Assembly: GCA_036852015.1 (NCBI GenBank) | Contig: JAANDG010000044.1 | Span: 62,001 to 126,000 of the forward strand | Reading direction: 5' to 3' | Length of the DNA: 64,000 nucleotides | Origin: Pelodera strongyloides | Lineage: Eukaryota > Nematoda > Chromadorea > Rhabditida > Rhabditidae | Shown here: piece by piece, positions 1-11,970 of the stretch | Layout of the letters: each line of letters begins with the position of its first letter | How positions within the stretch are numbered: position 1 is the first letter of the stretch | Notes under the pieces: generated by a model | The model's database searches: none | The model's input: the letters and a program-made list of their open reading frames with translations, nothing else | What the model was told of the DNA's origin: nothing | Program-made: the position numbers and the translations under genes

Positions 1-881
1 ACTATAAGAGAGCACCCACTTTAGCACCACTGAGGCGCCTTGCAAAAACGCAAATACATAGCGAAAATGGTACGCAAACAGTACGCAACACAGACCCTTG
101 ACGGGGTAAACATCCCATTTACTTGCGCACTCATTGTTAATATAGAAATCTGAACACTTTGAAAAACTACACTACATGTTCCAGTGCACAATTCAATGAA
201 TTGGCCTAACACTAGGGTTTAGTATGCGATTTTTAGATTATGCAAATCATTTGTGAAAGGTAGGGTAGGAGAAAGGTAATATTAGTCCAGTCATAACTCC
301 GGATAGCTATGTAAAACATTAAAATAACGTTTCGGAATAATTCGTATTCAAATTGGCCATTAGACGGAAAACAGGTTTTATCTACATATAACATATGCAA
401 AAGGAAAATGTACCCGACAAAAATTCAGTGTGAATTGGGAAAGCATAAACTGAGTGCAATATACGGCGCTCTCGATACCATTTATATACTGCTCTCTCTC
501 TTGTAGATTAATAACTAATTTTGACAATAAGCTCCGAAAAACAAAACACAAACTTTTTATCGTTTATTACTATCGGTATCAAATAAGTCTCAATAAGCTA
601 AAAGCCTTGCGCGCTCTACTGCAATTCGCTTGTTTTGGCTATATGAATGGCCAGAACTGAAACGACTATATAAGCCTCATAAAATGATAAATGCCTAAAT
701 AAAAACTATATATTCGCCCAAAACAATACCATTGTTATTGCAATGTATGAGGATTATAGGTATATATTTCCTTCTGTGACTATAAACGGCTAAAGTTTAT
801 TGTGACAAGAATACTACCAATAAAATTACAGTATGCGTAGTTTGAAATCCGGACATTCGTTCAGCTTTTATATATACAGTG

Positions 882-906
882 GTTTGTTTGTTTGTTTGTT
901 TGTTTG
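882..906. repeat. TTTG microsatellite
   Basis: About six tandem TTTG units in intergenic DNA. Confidence 0.85.
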
Positions 907-1682
907 CATCACGTTACAGGTTACAGTCACAGAATACTATCAAACTGATTGTGAGAAGAAAATTCACTAAACTATGAAAATCACAATAACGCTCATAACT
1001 AAATTAAGAAGAAAGTCTTAACTTGTTTATTATTAATACTCTTTGTTTACAAATAATTAAAACAGAAAAACGTAGACAAAGCGGGTTCAAAATGAGGACA
1101 CGTAAGGAAAAAATGTGAGAAATAATAGCCAGAAAAGGATCAAGTCTGTACTGTATGGATGTGAGGCTGAGATTGCAATCTTGGATGTTCATTCAGATAA
1201 GAACATGTATTTATAAGAAAATGTGAATATAAATGATCTATGATAATGTAGAGGAATTGAGAAAATATTGGTATATTTGAGAGCTAGGGCTAAGCTATGA
1301 CGATGCTAGACTAAAAATAAAAATAAAACAAAAATAGTGCAAACTAGAAAGTCATCAGTAAAAGTGAAATTTGGTCCAGTAATGGGTATATGTGGAATGG
1401 TTGATTGAGAGGTATATACTACAAACTACATAGAAAGGGATGTGTACCTTGCATATGCTAAAACCATAGTGTGGCATAAACTTATATTCCCTTAGCAAAT
1501 CCTACCAAAAGGCGTAATTTAGGATTTTAATCCTGAATATTTCCATTTTGAAACCTTATTGTTAGGTGTGTGTGAATACACTCCAGAGATAGTAGTAACT
1601 ATTTTTCACACGAAAAATGTGAAAAATGTGAAAGCATAAACTTTCATTGTTCTTCCGCGTTGCGCTAGAATTGTTATTTATT

Positions 1683-1684
<2 letters not shown>

Positions 1685-1750
<66 letters not shown>
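1685..1750. repeat. Poly-T run of 66 bases
   Basis: An uninterrupted T homopolymer. Read on the minus strand it is a poly-A tract, which could be the tail of a retroposed element. The exact length may be affected by sequencing. Confidence 0.9.
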
Positions 1751-1751
<1 letters not shown>

Positions 1752-1844
1752 TTTTGTTATCTTTGCTGTTATATGAGACCAATGCGGTAAATTCCACTCA
1801 GGGCTGGAACTTCGAATCTCATAGTAAAGTAACCTTTCGAGATA

Positions 1845-1900
1845 CAAAAATAATAATAATTTATTACGTACACATAAAATGCTGAGAACATGCAACGTAC
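1845..1900 (-). mobile_element. 3' end of a (TTA)n-tailed retroelement
   Basis: On the minus strand the sequence runs GTGTACGTAATAAATTATTA and then a TTA tail. The same end recurs at 6551-6576 (+), 29093-29120 (-) and 58065-58090 (-). The first two minus-strand copies also share GCAACGTACAGTT upstream. A fixed 3' end followed by a short microsatellite is typical of CR1/L2-type non-LTR retrotransposons and the SINEs they mobilise. No reverse transcriptase is visible. Confidence 0.5.
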
Positions 1901-2031
1901 AGTTATGACTTGATCGCAGACTTCGTTTAGTAGGCAGTGTAGAAGTATTTTTTTTTTACGCTTCAAGAGCGTGCACCTTTATTCAAGGGTGAAAATACAG
2001 ATTCATTGTTTGCTTATGACATGTTCCGCAG

Positions 2032-2089
2032 AGGTCCTGAGCAGCAGGCGACGAGTTCCAGATGACAAATCGTTCAGAGTCTGGCAAGT
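2032..2089 (+). other. Possible orphan exon
   Basis: A stretch more GC-rich than its surroundings, preceded by CGCAG and followed by the donor-like GTGAAC. One frame is open through it and reads as a charged, Arg-rich peptide. No partner exon was found, so it may be chance. Confidence 0.15.
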
Positions 2090-3333
2090 GAACCTTGACT
2101 GCTTTTTGTATACTTATTTTAATACTTTATTTGCGTGTTCTCATATGCACACATAACCTTTTACTAGGTTTCCCTACAACATCTTGGTATGTGATTTTTT
2201 CAAATTGAAACGTTTTCTTTTAAAATATGCAGTGTTCTACGTTCCTTTTGTTTGTGTGTAAAAAGGAAAAACAAATAAATGTTCGAAAGGTCGAATCAGA
2301 ATCTTACACATAATTTGATCATTGTTATCATTAAAACCTAATCTTTCTGCTCATTTCGCATAGATAACAGGTTATTTGTTAGCTGTTATCAGTGGTTTAC
2401 TATGCGCTGAAATGCATAGTTACGAAGAATTACTCCCAATTTCTGCAACGAAGAAGCTATTAGACGGGAAATTCACAAACGCTATTTTTTTTTAAATGGT
2501 TTCATTTTTGTTTGTCGATTTCTACAATTCAAATTCAACAAGTTTGAGATGAAGTTTTTTCAACATTTTGTACTAAATGAGCTTCAGTGACAAACTGGCA
2601 CCGTCACTGATTCATTCACGAATTATCAAGCTCCATTTTAATTTGTACGAAAATTACAACTTTTCATAATTATTTTGATTTTGTATATTTTTTTTTATTT
2701 GCTTTCTTGTGCTCGTCAAGTTATTCGGATACAGATTTGTGTGCTCGAAAAAACTGTGCATTGCTTTACTTCTTCTTACCTCTTTGTTTATTTATGCTAT
2801 AACTAAGCTATAACTAAACTCTTTCCTTATGTCACTTATGTATGAGAGATCAGTATTAGTCACCGCATTCGTCAGCGAATGTGTGTATGATTGTAATTCG
2901 GAGGCTGAATTACCAAGACTCTGTTCAGTAATCAATAATTATTCATTTTCGTTTTTGAATTGTTTCCTTCTGTTTTTCATAATTCATAAGACTTGTCTAT
3001 CTGTGCCGACCCAGAACTCTCATTTCTAAAATTGAAAGAAAAAAAACTTTTCTAAAAACTTTTCTAAAAACTAAAATTGAAAAACTTTTCTAAAAACTCA
3101 TTTCTAAAAACTAAGATTGAAATGTGAGTTTCCCGCCTCTGTCCCAGTTCCTGTTCACACTGTTGCATTTTTGTTAGCCGCATAAACTAAAAATTCTTAG
3201 CTTGTTTGATGAATACTAAAAAATTGTTCCCAAAGGTTAATACCCACCTCGAATCTCGTTGTCAGTGAAGACAGTCGTTAGCTTTGGGTGTTTTGCTCAT
3301 TGACAGCTGTAATACCACTCAACCGGGAGATAA

Positions 3334-3518
3334 ATTTACAGCGAAATACCGGCCGGTTTTTGAAACGCATCCCGGACAACTGAATTCTTACTTATGTACG
3401 CTAATTTACTCGGATTTTGCTCGATTTTTTATTCTAATTTATGTTCATTTGCGTAAGCTGCACAAGAATGCTGCTGTCCACGATGCGTTTCAAAAACCGG
3501 CCGGTATTTTGCTTTAAA
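3334..3518. mobile_element. CCGGCCGG MITE copy 1
   Basis: The inverted ends read GCGAAATACCGGCCGG on the left and its complement on the right, with GAAACGCATC / GATGCGTTTC just inside. The spacer contains the family's internal motif around GCTGCACAAGAATGCTG. The right edge ends in TTTAAA. It lies about 220 bp upstream of the DHCR24 start codon. Confidence 0.85.
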
Positions 3519-3735
3519 CGTTCAACCTCTCACATCCGTCCATAGCCAACCAAGCGCCTTGCATTCTGACTGGGTGCAACTCAAAGTTGATAATCAATTT
3601 TTTTTAATATATTCTATATCAATATAAATCTCCTTTTTTTGCATGGGATTACATGAAAATTTTGGGACTATTTTTTTCGTTTTTAAAGTCAATAATGTTG
3701 TGAATGGACACTAAATCCAATTTCCTGTTATACAG

Positions 3736-6700
3736 ATGGGCGGTCTCAAAGATCATCTGATTCGATTACTTGAGGACAACAGAGGAATCGTCATCCTAAT
3801 ATTCTGTCTTCCAGCTAGTTTGGTGGGTTCGAAGTTCGGTTATCAGTAGCAAACACTTTATTTTTTTCAAAATATTAAAAATATATTATTGTCTTTGTGG
3901 GTGAAATCAACCTGCTAACAGTGAAGTGAAAATCAAACGTCGGTGTTCGTAAAGGCACCGCTTTGGGTCCAATAAAATGCCGCAGTACAACTTTTGCGCA
4001 AAGTAGCTTAGTAACTATGTGTAGAGATAAATTTCCATATCGATCGGGGGCGGTTAGAATAAAATTTACAATAAATCATCTCAATAAATTAATGTAATTA
4101 TAATACCCCTCATTTTCAGCTATTTGACATATTCGTCTCACTCCGCATATGGTTTACAAGGAAATTTTTGGAAAAGAACACTAGCCACGAGGACCGTGTT
4201 CGATATGTGCAACATAGGGTGAGCGTATTTAGTATGACGTTGACGCATGCTGTCTATAAAGCTTAATTCTCTAATTTATATAGTTTTTGAATGTTTCTTT
4301 TTCGTTTCTGTTGAAGTGTGCACTCTACTCACTTAAAACATCCAACACAAGACCGGATAAAAAATAGCCCCTCAAAATAATTGCGTGGCTAAATCCCGTA
4401 CTTTCCAGGTTTCTGAGTGGAATAAACAGCCCAAGGAGTCACGGAAGCTCATGTGCACTGCCCGTCCAAACTGGCAGAGTTTGAGTGTCACCTTCTTTGA
4501 CAAGGTATTATATGTTCTTAGAACAATATCCACCGTAACCCTGATCACAATTGTCCTGTCATATGGTCATGCTGATAATGAGTCGACTACGTTTTTATTC
4601 GTGGCATATCTCGCGGGCATTATAACATTTAATTTTTTTTTGGTTTACTGCGGTGCTTGGCCTTCGGCCACTTTTTTTACAAAAGGGACAAAAATATGAG
4701 CTCGGGGGCAAACTCACAAACTACGAATTATATGTGACTACTGTAGCTCTCGGATGAGTTCAGTGTTGTGCAATGCGGGTTTCACAGTAAAGCTACTGAA
4801 CTTCTCCTTTTTGCAAAAGAAAATTAATTTTCTTTAATCCTGTATCCTGTAAGCCAAGTATCATGTTGTCATGATATTTTTTGTCTTATATATATGAGTG
4901 TGACGCAATGCCTGCCAACTATGTCAAAGCACACTGTTTGATTAATAACGATTTATTTGCCAGAGTAAATGCGAGCGGATTCCAATCGATTTGCACGACA
5001 TTTTAACATTGGATGAAGAAAATTTGACACTTTATACGGAACCTAATGTGACAGTTCGAGAAGCTTGCCAATACCTGATACCAAGGGTGAGAAGTTTTAC
5101 TTTTACTTCATTACATTTTAATTTTTGTACTGCAGTACAGAATATTTAAAATAAAATATAAACTACAGTGGACTGGCTTGGGCATTTCAGGGTTATACGC
5201 TAGCCGTAACCCTAGAAGTTGGTGACGCTACGCTTGGTGGTTTGGCCTTCGGTGTTGGTATGACCACTCATTCGCATAAGGTAAGGAAATAGGATTATGG
5301 CATGGCGTAACTCGCAAAATAGGGGTACTTTATTCAGAAACAGGGTTCACATAGATACACCGTAGTCTGGATCTAAAGGAGTTTCTTATTCGGGTTTCAC
5401 AGTGATAATTATTGAATCATGTTCACTAAATTTTCTCATAGGAGTGTCAGAATGACTTTTTTTAGTGAGCCTGTGTACGATACTACTTTAGTCGACTTTC
5501 TCTAGCCATATGTATTAATTTGAAACATATTTCCTTCACCGTATGAAAATGGAGAAAGTCCTCACTCTAATTATCGTCACCTTTGTCCAGGTTGGCCTGT
5601 ACCAGGAGACAATTACAGAGTATGAAGTTGTACTAGCCGATGGACAATTGGTAACTGTTACCGGTAAGTTTATCTTTACAGGAATTACAGGTTATGTTAC
5701 AGTCAAATTGGACATATTATACGATCAATCGATGTATATGCATTTAGTTACCCAATAGGTTAGAACGTTATACAGGTAAACAGGAAAGACGCGATTGACC
5801 GAAGGAACAAACAATTTACTGTAGCTTAACTTAACAAAGTATGTTTGGGGAAGTACATCAACATGTTTATGCCATCAACAGGCTAAGTCACCTTTATTTT
5901 AGCCACGAACGAGCACCGAGATCTCTTTGCCTGTCTCCCGTGGAGTCACGGCACTCTGGGTTTCCTAGTAGCTTTGAAGCTCAAAGTTGTCCCCGTCAAG
6001 CCATATGTGCACCTCAAATACACACCCGTGAGTTCTTCATTCGGAATCACCAGAGAATCAGTACACAGCAGGGGAACGCTTTCTAAATCTGAGCTATGGT
6101 GCAACTCGTTGAATTTTGCGGTTGACTTGTGATATTCTTACAGCTCGCACTTGGTACAGAAATTTTAATCATGACACCTAAACCTGTTCCTCTTCCAATT
6201 ACAATTAGTCTTTTTTTACTTGGAGAATAAAATAAATTCGCAGGTTCACAGCCAGGACGAGTACTGCAAACAGATGTTGGAAGTCTCCGGTGCTACCTCA
6301 AAAGACGCAAAGGTGTGTTTAGAAAGCTGTGGCTTCCACTTAGGACACACATGTACACCATAATTTACCATAATTTTGCAGATTTTCCATGCTGAGCACA
6401 GTAATGCCAGCTGTTTAATGCACTAAAATGGTCAGGCCCAGTTCATGTAAACCCTATTTTTGATCACTCCATCTGATTCTCCGTGTCAAATATAGTAGGA
6501 TGTAATATTCTCCAAGTTCCAGGCACAAAATTCATGCAGTATTCGTCATGTGTGCGTAATAAATTATTATTAATTATAATTTACCATAACCAGTGTTACC
6601 CATGAATCTATCGCAATTGGCACGCCCGTTCGCGCTGATTGGCCAATATGCTATACTGGGCGTGGCAATTGTGTTATTGGCCAATTTTTTAACGTCCATG

Positions 6701-9700
6701 ATGTTCAGGTGGCTGACTTCGTCGAAGGCACCATCTTTGACAGGGACACGGCAGTGATCATGACTGGAAACTTTGCCGACGTTGATACTTGGGACAAGTG
6801 GTTTAAGGTTAATACATAATTAACTTCTTGCAAGTTTGGGAAGTTATGGAGACTACGGTATGGCGGGAAGACATTTCGTATTCTAGCAACTAGTGCACTG
6901 AACGCTTTTGTAAAACGAGTGATTTACACGAGTGTTACTGTGTGATACTAGTGTTAAGATTGGTCAACTCAAAGCGTCCTTTTGTAGTCGTTTTTATTTT
7001 GAGTAGCTTGTAGATCACAAAACAGTACTCCTCGCTTAGTTCCATCGAAGCAATAAAAACTCGCTTTGATCATTTGCTTTGATCATTTTGGGTCCTTTGT
7101 GTGTTTCAAGGAGAAATCAATTGCTTTATTTTAGGTAAATGACGTGTGTCGTTGGTGGAAACCATGGTTCTACAAGCACGTGGAGAGTATGTGTGAGACT
7201 GGTATGATTTAGTGGAAAATATTAAAATATTATATAACATGTTTATCCATTAAAATGAAATAACGGCCGAAAGACATCTAACACACCTGCATTATTATGC
7301 ATCATTAACATAATTAGAATAAAAAATGGACCCCCCAATTCGAGCCCACTTTGCATAAATACATAAGAATGCAGTTGTTTACGATGTGTTTCAAAAACCG
7401 GCAGTTGTCTCGCTTCAAGGATGGTTGCTCCGAATAAGTGCTTCTAAGTTAACATTTCATCCGAATTGGACGCAAAGGGTGCCGATTGTATGAAAACTGT
7501 CTCTGTTTCATTGTAGGCGGTGAGGAGTATATCCCTCTGGAGTCGTATCTTCTCAGACATAATCGAGCCATCTTCTGGGTCGTTGAGGACATGATTCCTT
7601 TTGGAAATCATCCGATTTTCAGGTGAGACACAGAAATGAAACCTATGTAGTAAGCTGCGGGGGGTCAAGATCAACATCTTATTATATAAAGGAGACAAGT
7701 TTACTTGGTCTTTTGTTTGTATGCACGCAACAAAAATTAGAATATCTAAGAGGCTATAAAAGGAGAATCGGAGCCCAGTGTTGAGAAAACGAAATCGGTG
7801 TTCTTTCATGATTTTTCACGATACGTTGCAAACGTTTCACACAAGGGTGCTCACTGTTCCTGCATCTTAAACTTTGAAAGTCGCCTCAGGCGGCGATAGC
7901 CGTCTGGTATATATATATATATGTGTTGTGGAAAGATTTTCCCAGAGGTCATATTCACCACTACCATTCCCTCGGGGAAAAATTCCCCTGGGTACAGAAA
8001 ATAGCATTCTAATGTGAGACACGCAGAGAATACGACGGGGAATTCCCCGTGGGGAATTGAGTGGTGAATATGGCAACGGAACCGGATCATTGGCAGAAGG
8101 AGTTTTTTGGAGGGGTCTGAAATTGTTTTTTGGAGGGGTTTGAAATTGTTTTTCTTCTTACATGAAAGTTTTTGTTTATTTTTATTTTCACTCTCCTTAC
8201 CTTCAAAACGCAAGCTTTTTTTGAGCCCAACATGCAAAACCGGCTTGACATTCCCTTTAAGCAGTAGCGTTGCTGCAACCCACCTAGGAGTTGAAGGAGT
8301 TTTTTGGAGGGGTTTGAAATTGTTTTTCTTCTTACATGAAAGTTTTTGTTTATTTTTATTTTCACTCTCCTTACCTTCAAAACGCAAGCTTTTTTTTTGA
8401 GCCCAACATGCAAAACCGGCTTGACATTCCCTTTAAGCAGTAGCGTTGCTGCAACCCACCTAGGCATGTACCAACAAATTGTCCTTTGCATGTGTGTGTC
8501 AATTTAATTAATTACATCATTCCAACAATGGGTGTGGTTGATTACCGTATATTTACAGTATTATTTTCCATTTAACTGTACCTCCAGATGTCTATTCGGT
8601 TGGCTCCTTCCTCCAAAACCCGCATTCCTCAAGTTTACCACAACGAATGCCGTACGGGAACTCACTTTTGCGAAGCAGGTAAAATAATTGGTTTTTAGCC
8701 AACATTTCGAGGGACTAGGCCATCTGAAACTGCCTCTAGTTTTACCTTTTTAATGACTCTACATACAACATAAATCACAAAAACAATTATTTTCACAGTA
8801 TACGAATAAGCGGTTATATTTTCCTTTTTTAGGTATTCCAAGACATTGTCATGCCGCTGGACACTTTGAAGGAGCAGGTAATACAACAGTTACATTCTCT
8901 ATAATAACTCTAACATTTTGAGTTGAGTCTCAAAAAAAAAAGATTTTCATATCATCACGGAGCGCTGACAATAGAGCCACTTGAAGTTTAGTTATGTTGT
9001 CATTTGATTTTGATTAACACTCGCAGTATCTGAACTATAACTGAACTACAGTAACGAGTGAGCTTGCAATATATTAAATCGAAGGTAAACAAAGCCGTGG
9101 AACTGTTCGAGACATACCCAATCCTTGTATATCCATGCCGAATTTACGATCATCAAAGGGGGCCACAAGGACAGTTGAGGTAGGTTTCAATTTAAAGCGA
9201 AATACCGGCCGGTTTTTGAAACGCATCGTGGACAACTGACTTCTAACGTATTTATGCTAATTTACCCGAAGTTAGCTCGATTTTTTTAATTCTAATTGAT
9301 GTGCATTTGCATATGCTGCATAACAATGTTGGTGTACTCGATGCGTTTCAAAAACCGGCCGGTATTTCGCTTTAAACATTTGAAAATAGACCAAATTTGT
9401 CAGCCTGTCAGGTTGGCAAGCTTCGATCTCCCCATGTGGACAAAGGTATCTTGCCAAAATACATTTATGTACATTTTATGGAATAAAGAGTTAAAGGGAC
9501 GGGCCCATCAAAATAAACCCATATTTTGCATGTTTTTATAATTTGTATAAAGGGGGTTTATTATAATATATGTACACTAAATTTCGTCTAGAGTTTATCC
9601 CGCTGAAATTTTTCGGTGTCGATAAACTCAAAAGTATACCGTAGAAGACCAACAATTGCACCCTTATTTCCTTACCGCGCGTCCCGGGGGAATGTGGCTA

Positions 9701-11284
9701 TATGGACAGATAGTCTCCCGGGTCCCAATCAGAGCGAGGTATCCTCGGGACACGCGGTAAGGAAATAAGGGTGCAATTGTTGGTCTTCTACGGTATGCTT
9801 TTGAGTTTATCGACACCGAAAAATTTCAGCGGGATAAACTCTAGATGAAATTTAGTGTACATATATTATAATAAACCCCCTTTATACAAATTATAAAAAC
9901 ATGCAAAATATAGGTTTATTTTGATGGGCCCGTCCCTTTAAAGGAGGAGGCTCACGAGTTTTAAGTGTTCGATTCCTTTCCTTTTTTCGAAAAAACGTAG
10001 TAAATAACCACCAATAACATACATAGCCAAGCACGGAAATACACTTTGAAGAAATTATTTAATTTAAGAAAAACATTTAATTTAAAAAAATGACCGTATG
10101 CTTTTAAAACCACCAGTAAAAAGCAAACATGCACGCATTGTGCATAATAGTAAAACAGATGTGCCTTTCTTTTGCAGTACAAAGTACGCAGGCCGTTGGA
10201 GTGCACTATTTTCAGCAACATATTAGCAGGGTCACCCAGGGTTAGCCCGGCCATCTGTGGAAAACATAGAAGTATGTAAGCTCCCATGGTTTCAGGGCCC
10301 CGTCGAAGGACCGTCTCGTACCCGGCACAAACTATGCAATGTTCAATGATCTCGGTGTCTACGGCACTCCCGGCCAAGTGAAAGAGAAACGGTTCTACAA
10401 TCCCACATATGCTATGAGGGCTATGGAGAAGTAAGAATTACTTTATTCAGGGCTTCAAATAATTCCGTTTTTGATTGGAGAGTTCAAAGAAAGAGACAAT
10501 TCAACCAGAGTGTTAGAAAATTTAGCATGAGGGAGAGGGAGAGGTTTAGGAGAGAGATTAAAGAGAGAGAGAGAGAGATGAGAAGGGAGGTGAAAGTTGG
10601 TACAAGGTTGGTATACGAATTCAGTAGATGTAACTCCGCCTATAATTAGATTCACCCGTGATGTGGGTGGGTACTCGTTCCTCTACGCTGATATCTTCAT
10701 GACCGAAGACGAGTTCAATGAGATGTTCGACATGACCTTATACAATCAGGTAATCATTACAAAGCTAAATATCGGTTAATAGGTTATTGACAGTAAAGGG
10801 GCGCAGTGGCACGCGCCTTGCTCACGCCGCCGGTCGTTGGTTCGAATCCGGCCCAGAACCCCCTCACCCCACCAAAGGTGTAAAAGATAGCTGGGTAAAA
10901 CTGGCGGAGATAAATCAGCTTCCCGAGAAACGTTTCCCGGCATTCTTTTTTACTCTCTTTTACGGTAAAAAATGTCATAACTATTGACAAATACATTTTA
11001 GGTGAATAACGATAAGCCCCATAGGTTGCTCATAGTAAGTATTGAGCAGAATGTTTCCTCATTTCACAACCTAGGTACATTCATGGCACACCTAGGACCT
11101 AAGCCAAGCCATCATGTTTCTGATAATCAATAATCAATCACGCTAATTAGACTCCCTCAATTTTAAGGTTCGCGAACGTTACCATTGTGTCGGAGCCTTC
11201 CCTCCGCTATTCGAGAAGGTCCGTCCAGAGATTGACGTCATCAGTATCGGAGAGAAGTTGGCAAAGAGCCAGAAACAGGACTAA
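3736..11284 (+). CDS. DHCR24: Delta24-sterol reductase (DHCR24/diminuto), 17 exons
   Basis: Complete gene of 538 codons; the human protein has 516. Exons: 3736-3822, 4120-4218, 4409-4504, 4964-5086, 5191-5280, 5591-5663, 5903-6027, 6244-6312, 6709-6807, 7135-7201, 7517-7622, 8588-8678, 8833-8877, 9085-9179, 10296-10430, 10650-10749, 11168-11284. All phases match. The enzyme reduces the C24 double bond of sterols using FAD at the ER membrane; in nematodes it would act in converting dietary plant sterols to cholesterol. Residues about 18-42 form one membrane segment, followed by the family motif CTARPNW. The FAD-binding core includes YTLAVTLEVGDATLGGLAFG and CLPWSHGTLGFLVA. Later family blocks are KPWFYKHVE, DMIPFGNHPIFR and FLYADIFMTEDEF. 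An acceptor AG directly abuts the ATG, suggesting trans-splicing. AATAAA follows 27 bp after the stop. Introns carry several mobile elements. Confidence 0.96.
6551..6580 (+). mobile_element. (TTA)n-tailed retroelement end
   Basis: GTGTGCGTAATAAATTATTA on the plus strand, the same 3' end as at 1.85, 29.1 and 58.07 kb. It lies in a DHCR24 intron. Confidence 0.45.
7310..7418. mobile_element. CCGGCCGG MITE, right half only
   Basis: This DHCR24-intron copy keeps the interior and the right arm (GATGTGTTTCAAAAACCGGC). The left arm is missing. Confidence 0.65.
7955..8074. mobile_element. Short inverted-repeat MITE, family B copy 1
   Basis: The ends read GTCATATTCACCACT and its near complement AGTGGTGAATATGGC. 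The interior has CCTCGGGGAAA and GGGGAATTCCCCGTGGGG. Other copies lie at 12162-12284 and 62039-62168. It sits in the long DHCR24 intron 11. Confidence 0.75.
8127..8464. repeat. Two-copy tandem duplication, about 174 bp unit
   Basis: A unit from TGGAGGGGTTTGAAATTG to GCAACCCACCTAGG occurs twice in direct orientation, nearly identical, inside DHCR24 intron 11. The copies differ mainly in the length of one T run, so the duplication is recent. A partial start of the unit (GGAGGGGTCTGAAATTG) precedes copy 1. Confidence 0.9.
9191..9377. mobile_element. CCGGCCGG MITE copy 2 (best preserved)
   Basis: The left end is TTTAAAGCGAAATACCGGCC and the right end is its exact complement. Reading TTAA as the target duplication gives a piggyBac-like layout. 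It lies in a DHCR24 intron just after the donor at 9180. Confidence 0.9.
9491..9941. mobile_element. Long foldback element, about 200 bp arms
   Basis: The left arm starts TTAAAGGGACGGGCCCATCA and the right arm ends with its complement. The arms (about 9491-9690 and 9744-9941) are nearly identical and flank a short GC-rich loop. The outer edge resembles the element at 60215-60505. No transposase frame is inside. It lies in a DHCR24 intron. Confidence 0.9.
10793..10981 (+). mobile_element. tRNA-derived SINE with target-site duplication
   Basis: The head has an A-box-like GGCGCAGTGGC and a perfect B box, GGTTCGAATCC, about 35 bp apart, followed by an unrelated body. The repeat TATTGACA occurs at 10785-10792 and again at 10982-10989, as expected for a target-site duplication. 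It interrupts the last DHCR24 intron. Confidence 0.8.
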
Positions 11285-11310
11285 TCGATGGATATTCAGA
11301 TAAATCAATC

Positions 11311-11316
11311 AATAAA
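11311..11316 (+). terminator. DHCR24 polyadenylation signal
   Basis: AATAAA 27 bp past the DHCR24 stop codon. Confidence 0.7.
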
Positions 11317-11629
11317 CGATTCAAAATAGATTGTTTTAATTGACCACTTGAATTCTAATTGCGTGCACTTCTCTCTTTCTCTCTCATTCTGTCTGCCTCT
11401 CTCTCTCTATCTCTATCTCTCTACCTCTCTCTCTCTCTCTCTCTGTATATAGCTCTATTTTTTCCCTTTCTTCACTGCTCTCTCAAGGTAATCGGGTGGA
11501 GAGTCCTGTGCGAATCAACAATCAATAAATTCCGAATTTCTGAGCTTGATTTCTGATTTACTGTTCTAAAATTCCATTCCATTGTCATTCCATACGCACT
11601 GAACTGAAGTTATCTTGTTTGAAAACTTC
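11317..11629. other. Convergent intergenic spacer with CT microsatellite
   Basis: Spacer between the 3' ends of DHCR24 (+) and the next gene (-). It holds an impure CT microsatellite (about 11371-11445) and no gene. Confidence 0.6.
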
Positions 11630-11635
11630 TTTATT
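11630..11635 (-). terminator. Polyadenylation signal of the 187-residue protein gene
   Basis: AATAAA on the minus strand, about 340 bp after the stop codon at 11971. Confidence 0.5.
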
Positions 11636-11970
11636 AACTTGTACATAACACGAAACAAAAACAAGTACCACATAAATATAAAGGCGGTTAAAATCAAGAG
11701 TTGTTTCCAAAAAACGTATGTGATGTGATGAGGAAGTAATGTGAATTATTTCAAAATCAAGCTTACAAAAATATCAAAATTGCAAACGTAAGTTCAAAAA
11801 CAAATTGTCAAAGAGAGAACATTCCCTGAACAGGAAAAAAATCATCAGATCTACAAAACAAACCTAGAACAAATTGAGTACTTTATACAATACATGGACA
11901 GTCCAATAATCGATTTTACCTAAACAAAATTGAAGAGAAAAGACTTCTTTAGGCCTTTAGTGAAATGAAC

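Larger units (their letters stand above)
1..3735. other. AT-rich region without a confirmed gene
   Basis: I see no convincing protein-coding gene here. It holds a TTTG microsatellite (about 882-906), a 66-base T run, the end of a TTA-tailed retroelement, one CCGGCCGG MITE copy and one weak exon candidate (2032-2089). Elsewhere the sequence is AT-rich with only short open frames. Confidence 0.6.

Noticed and set aside
1674..1895. Open frame ending in a long poly-Lys run
   Set aside because: It is the minus-strand translation of the 66-base T run.
7851..8491. Several overlapping open frames with internally repeated peptides
   Set aside because: They come from the 174-bp tandem duplication and MITE in a DHCR24 intron.
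10797..10870. A functional tRNA gene
   Set aside because: The A and B boxes are present but acceptor pairing is absent, and a target-site duplication encloses a longer unit: a SINE.
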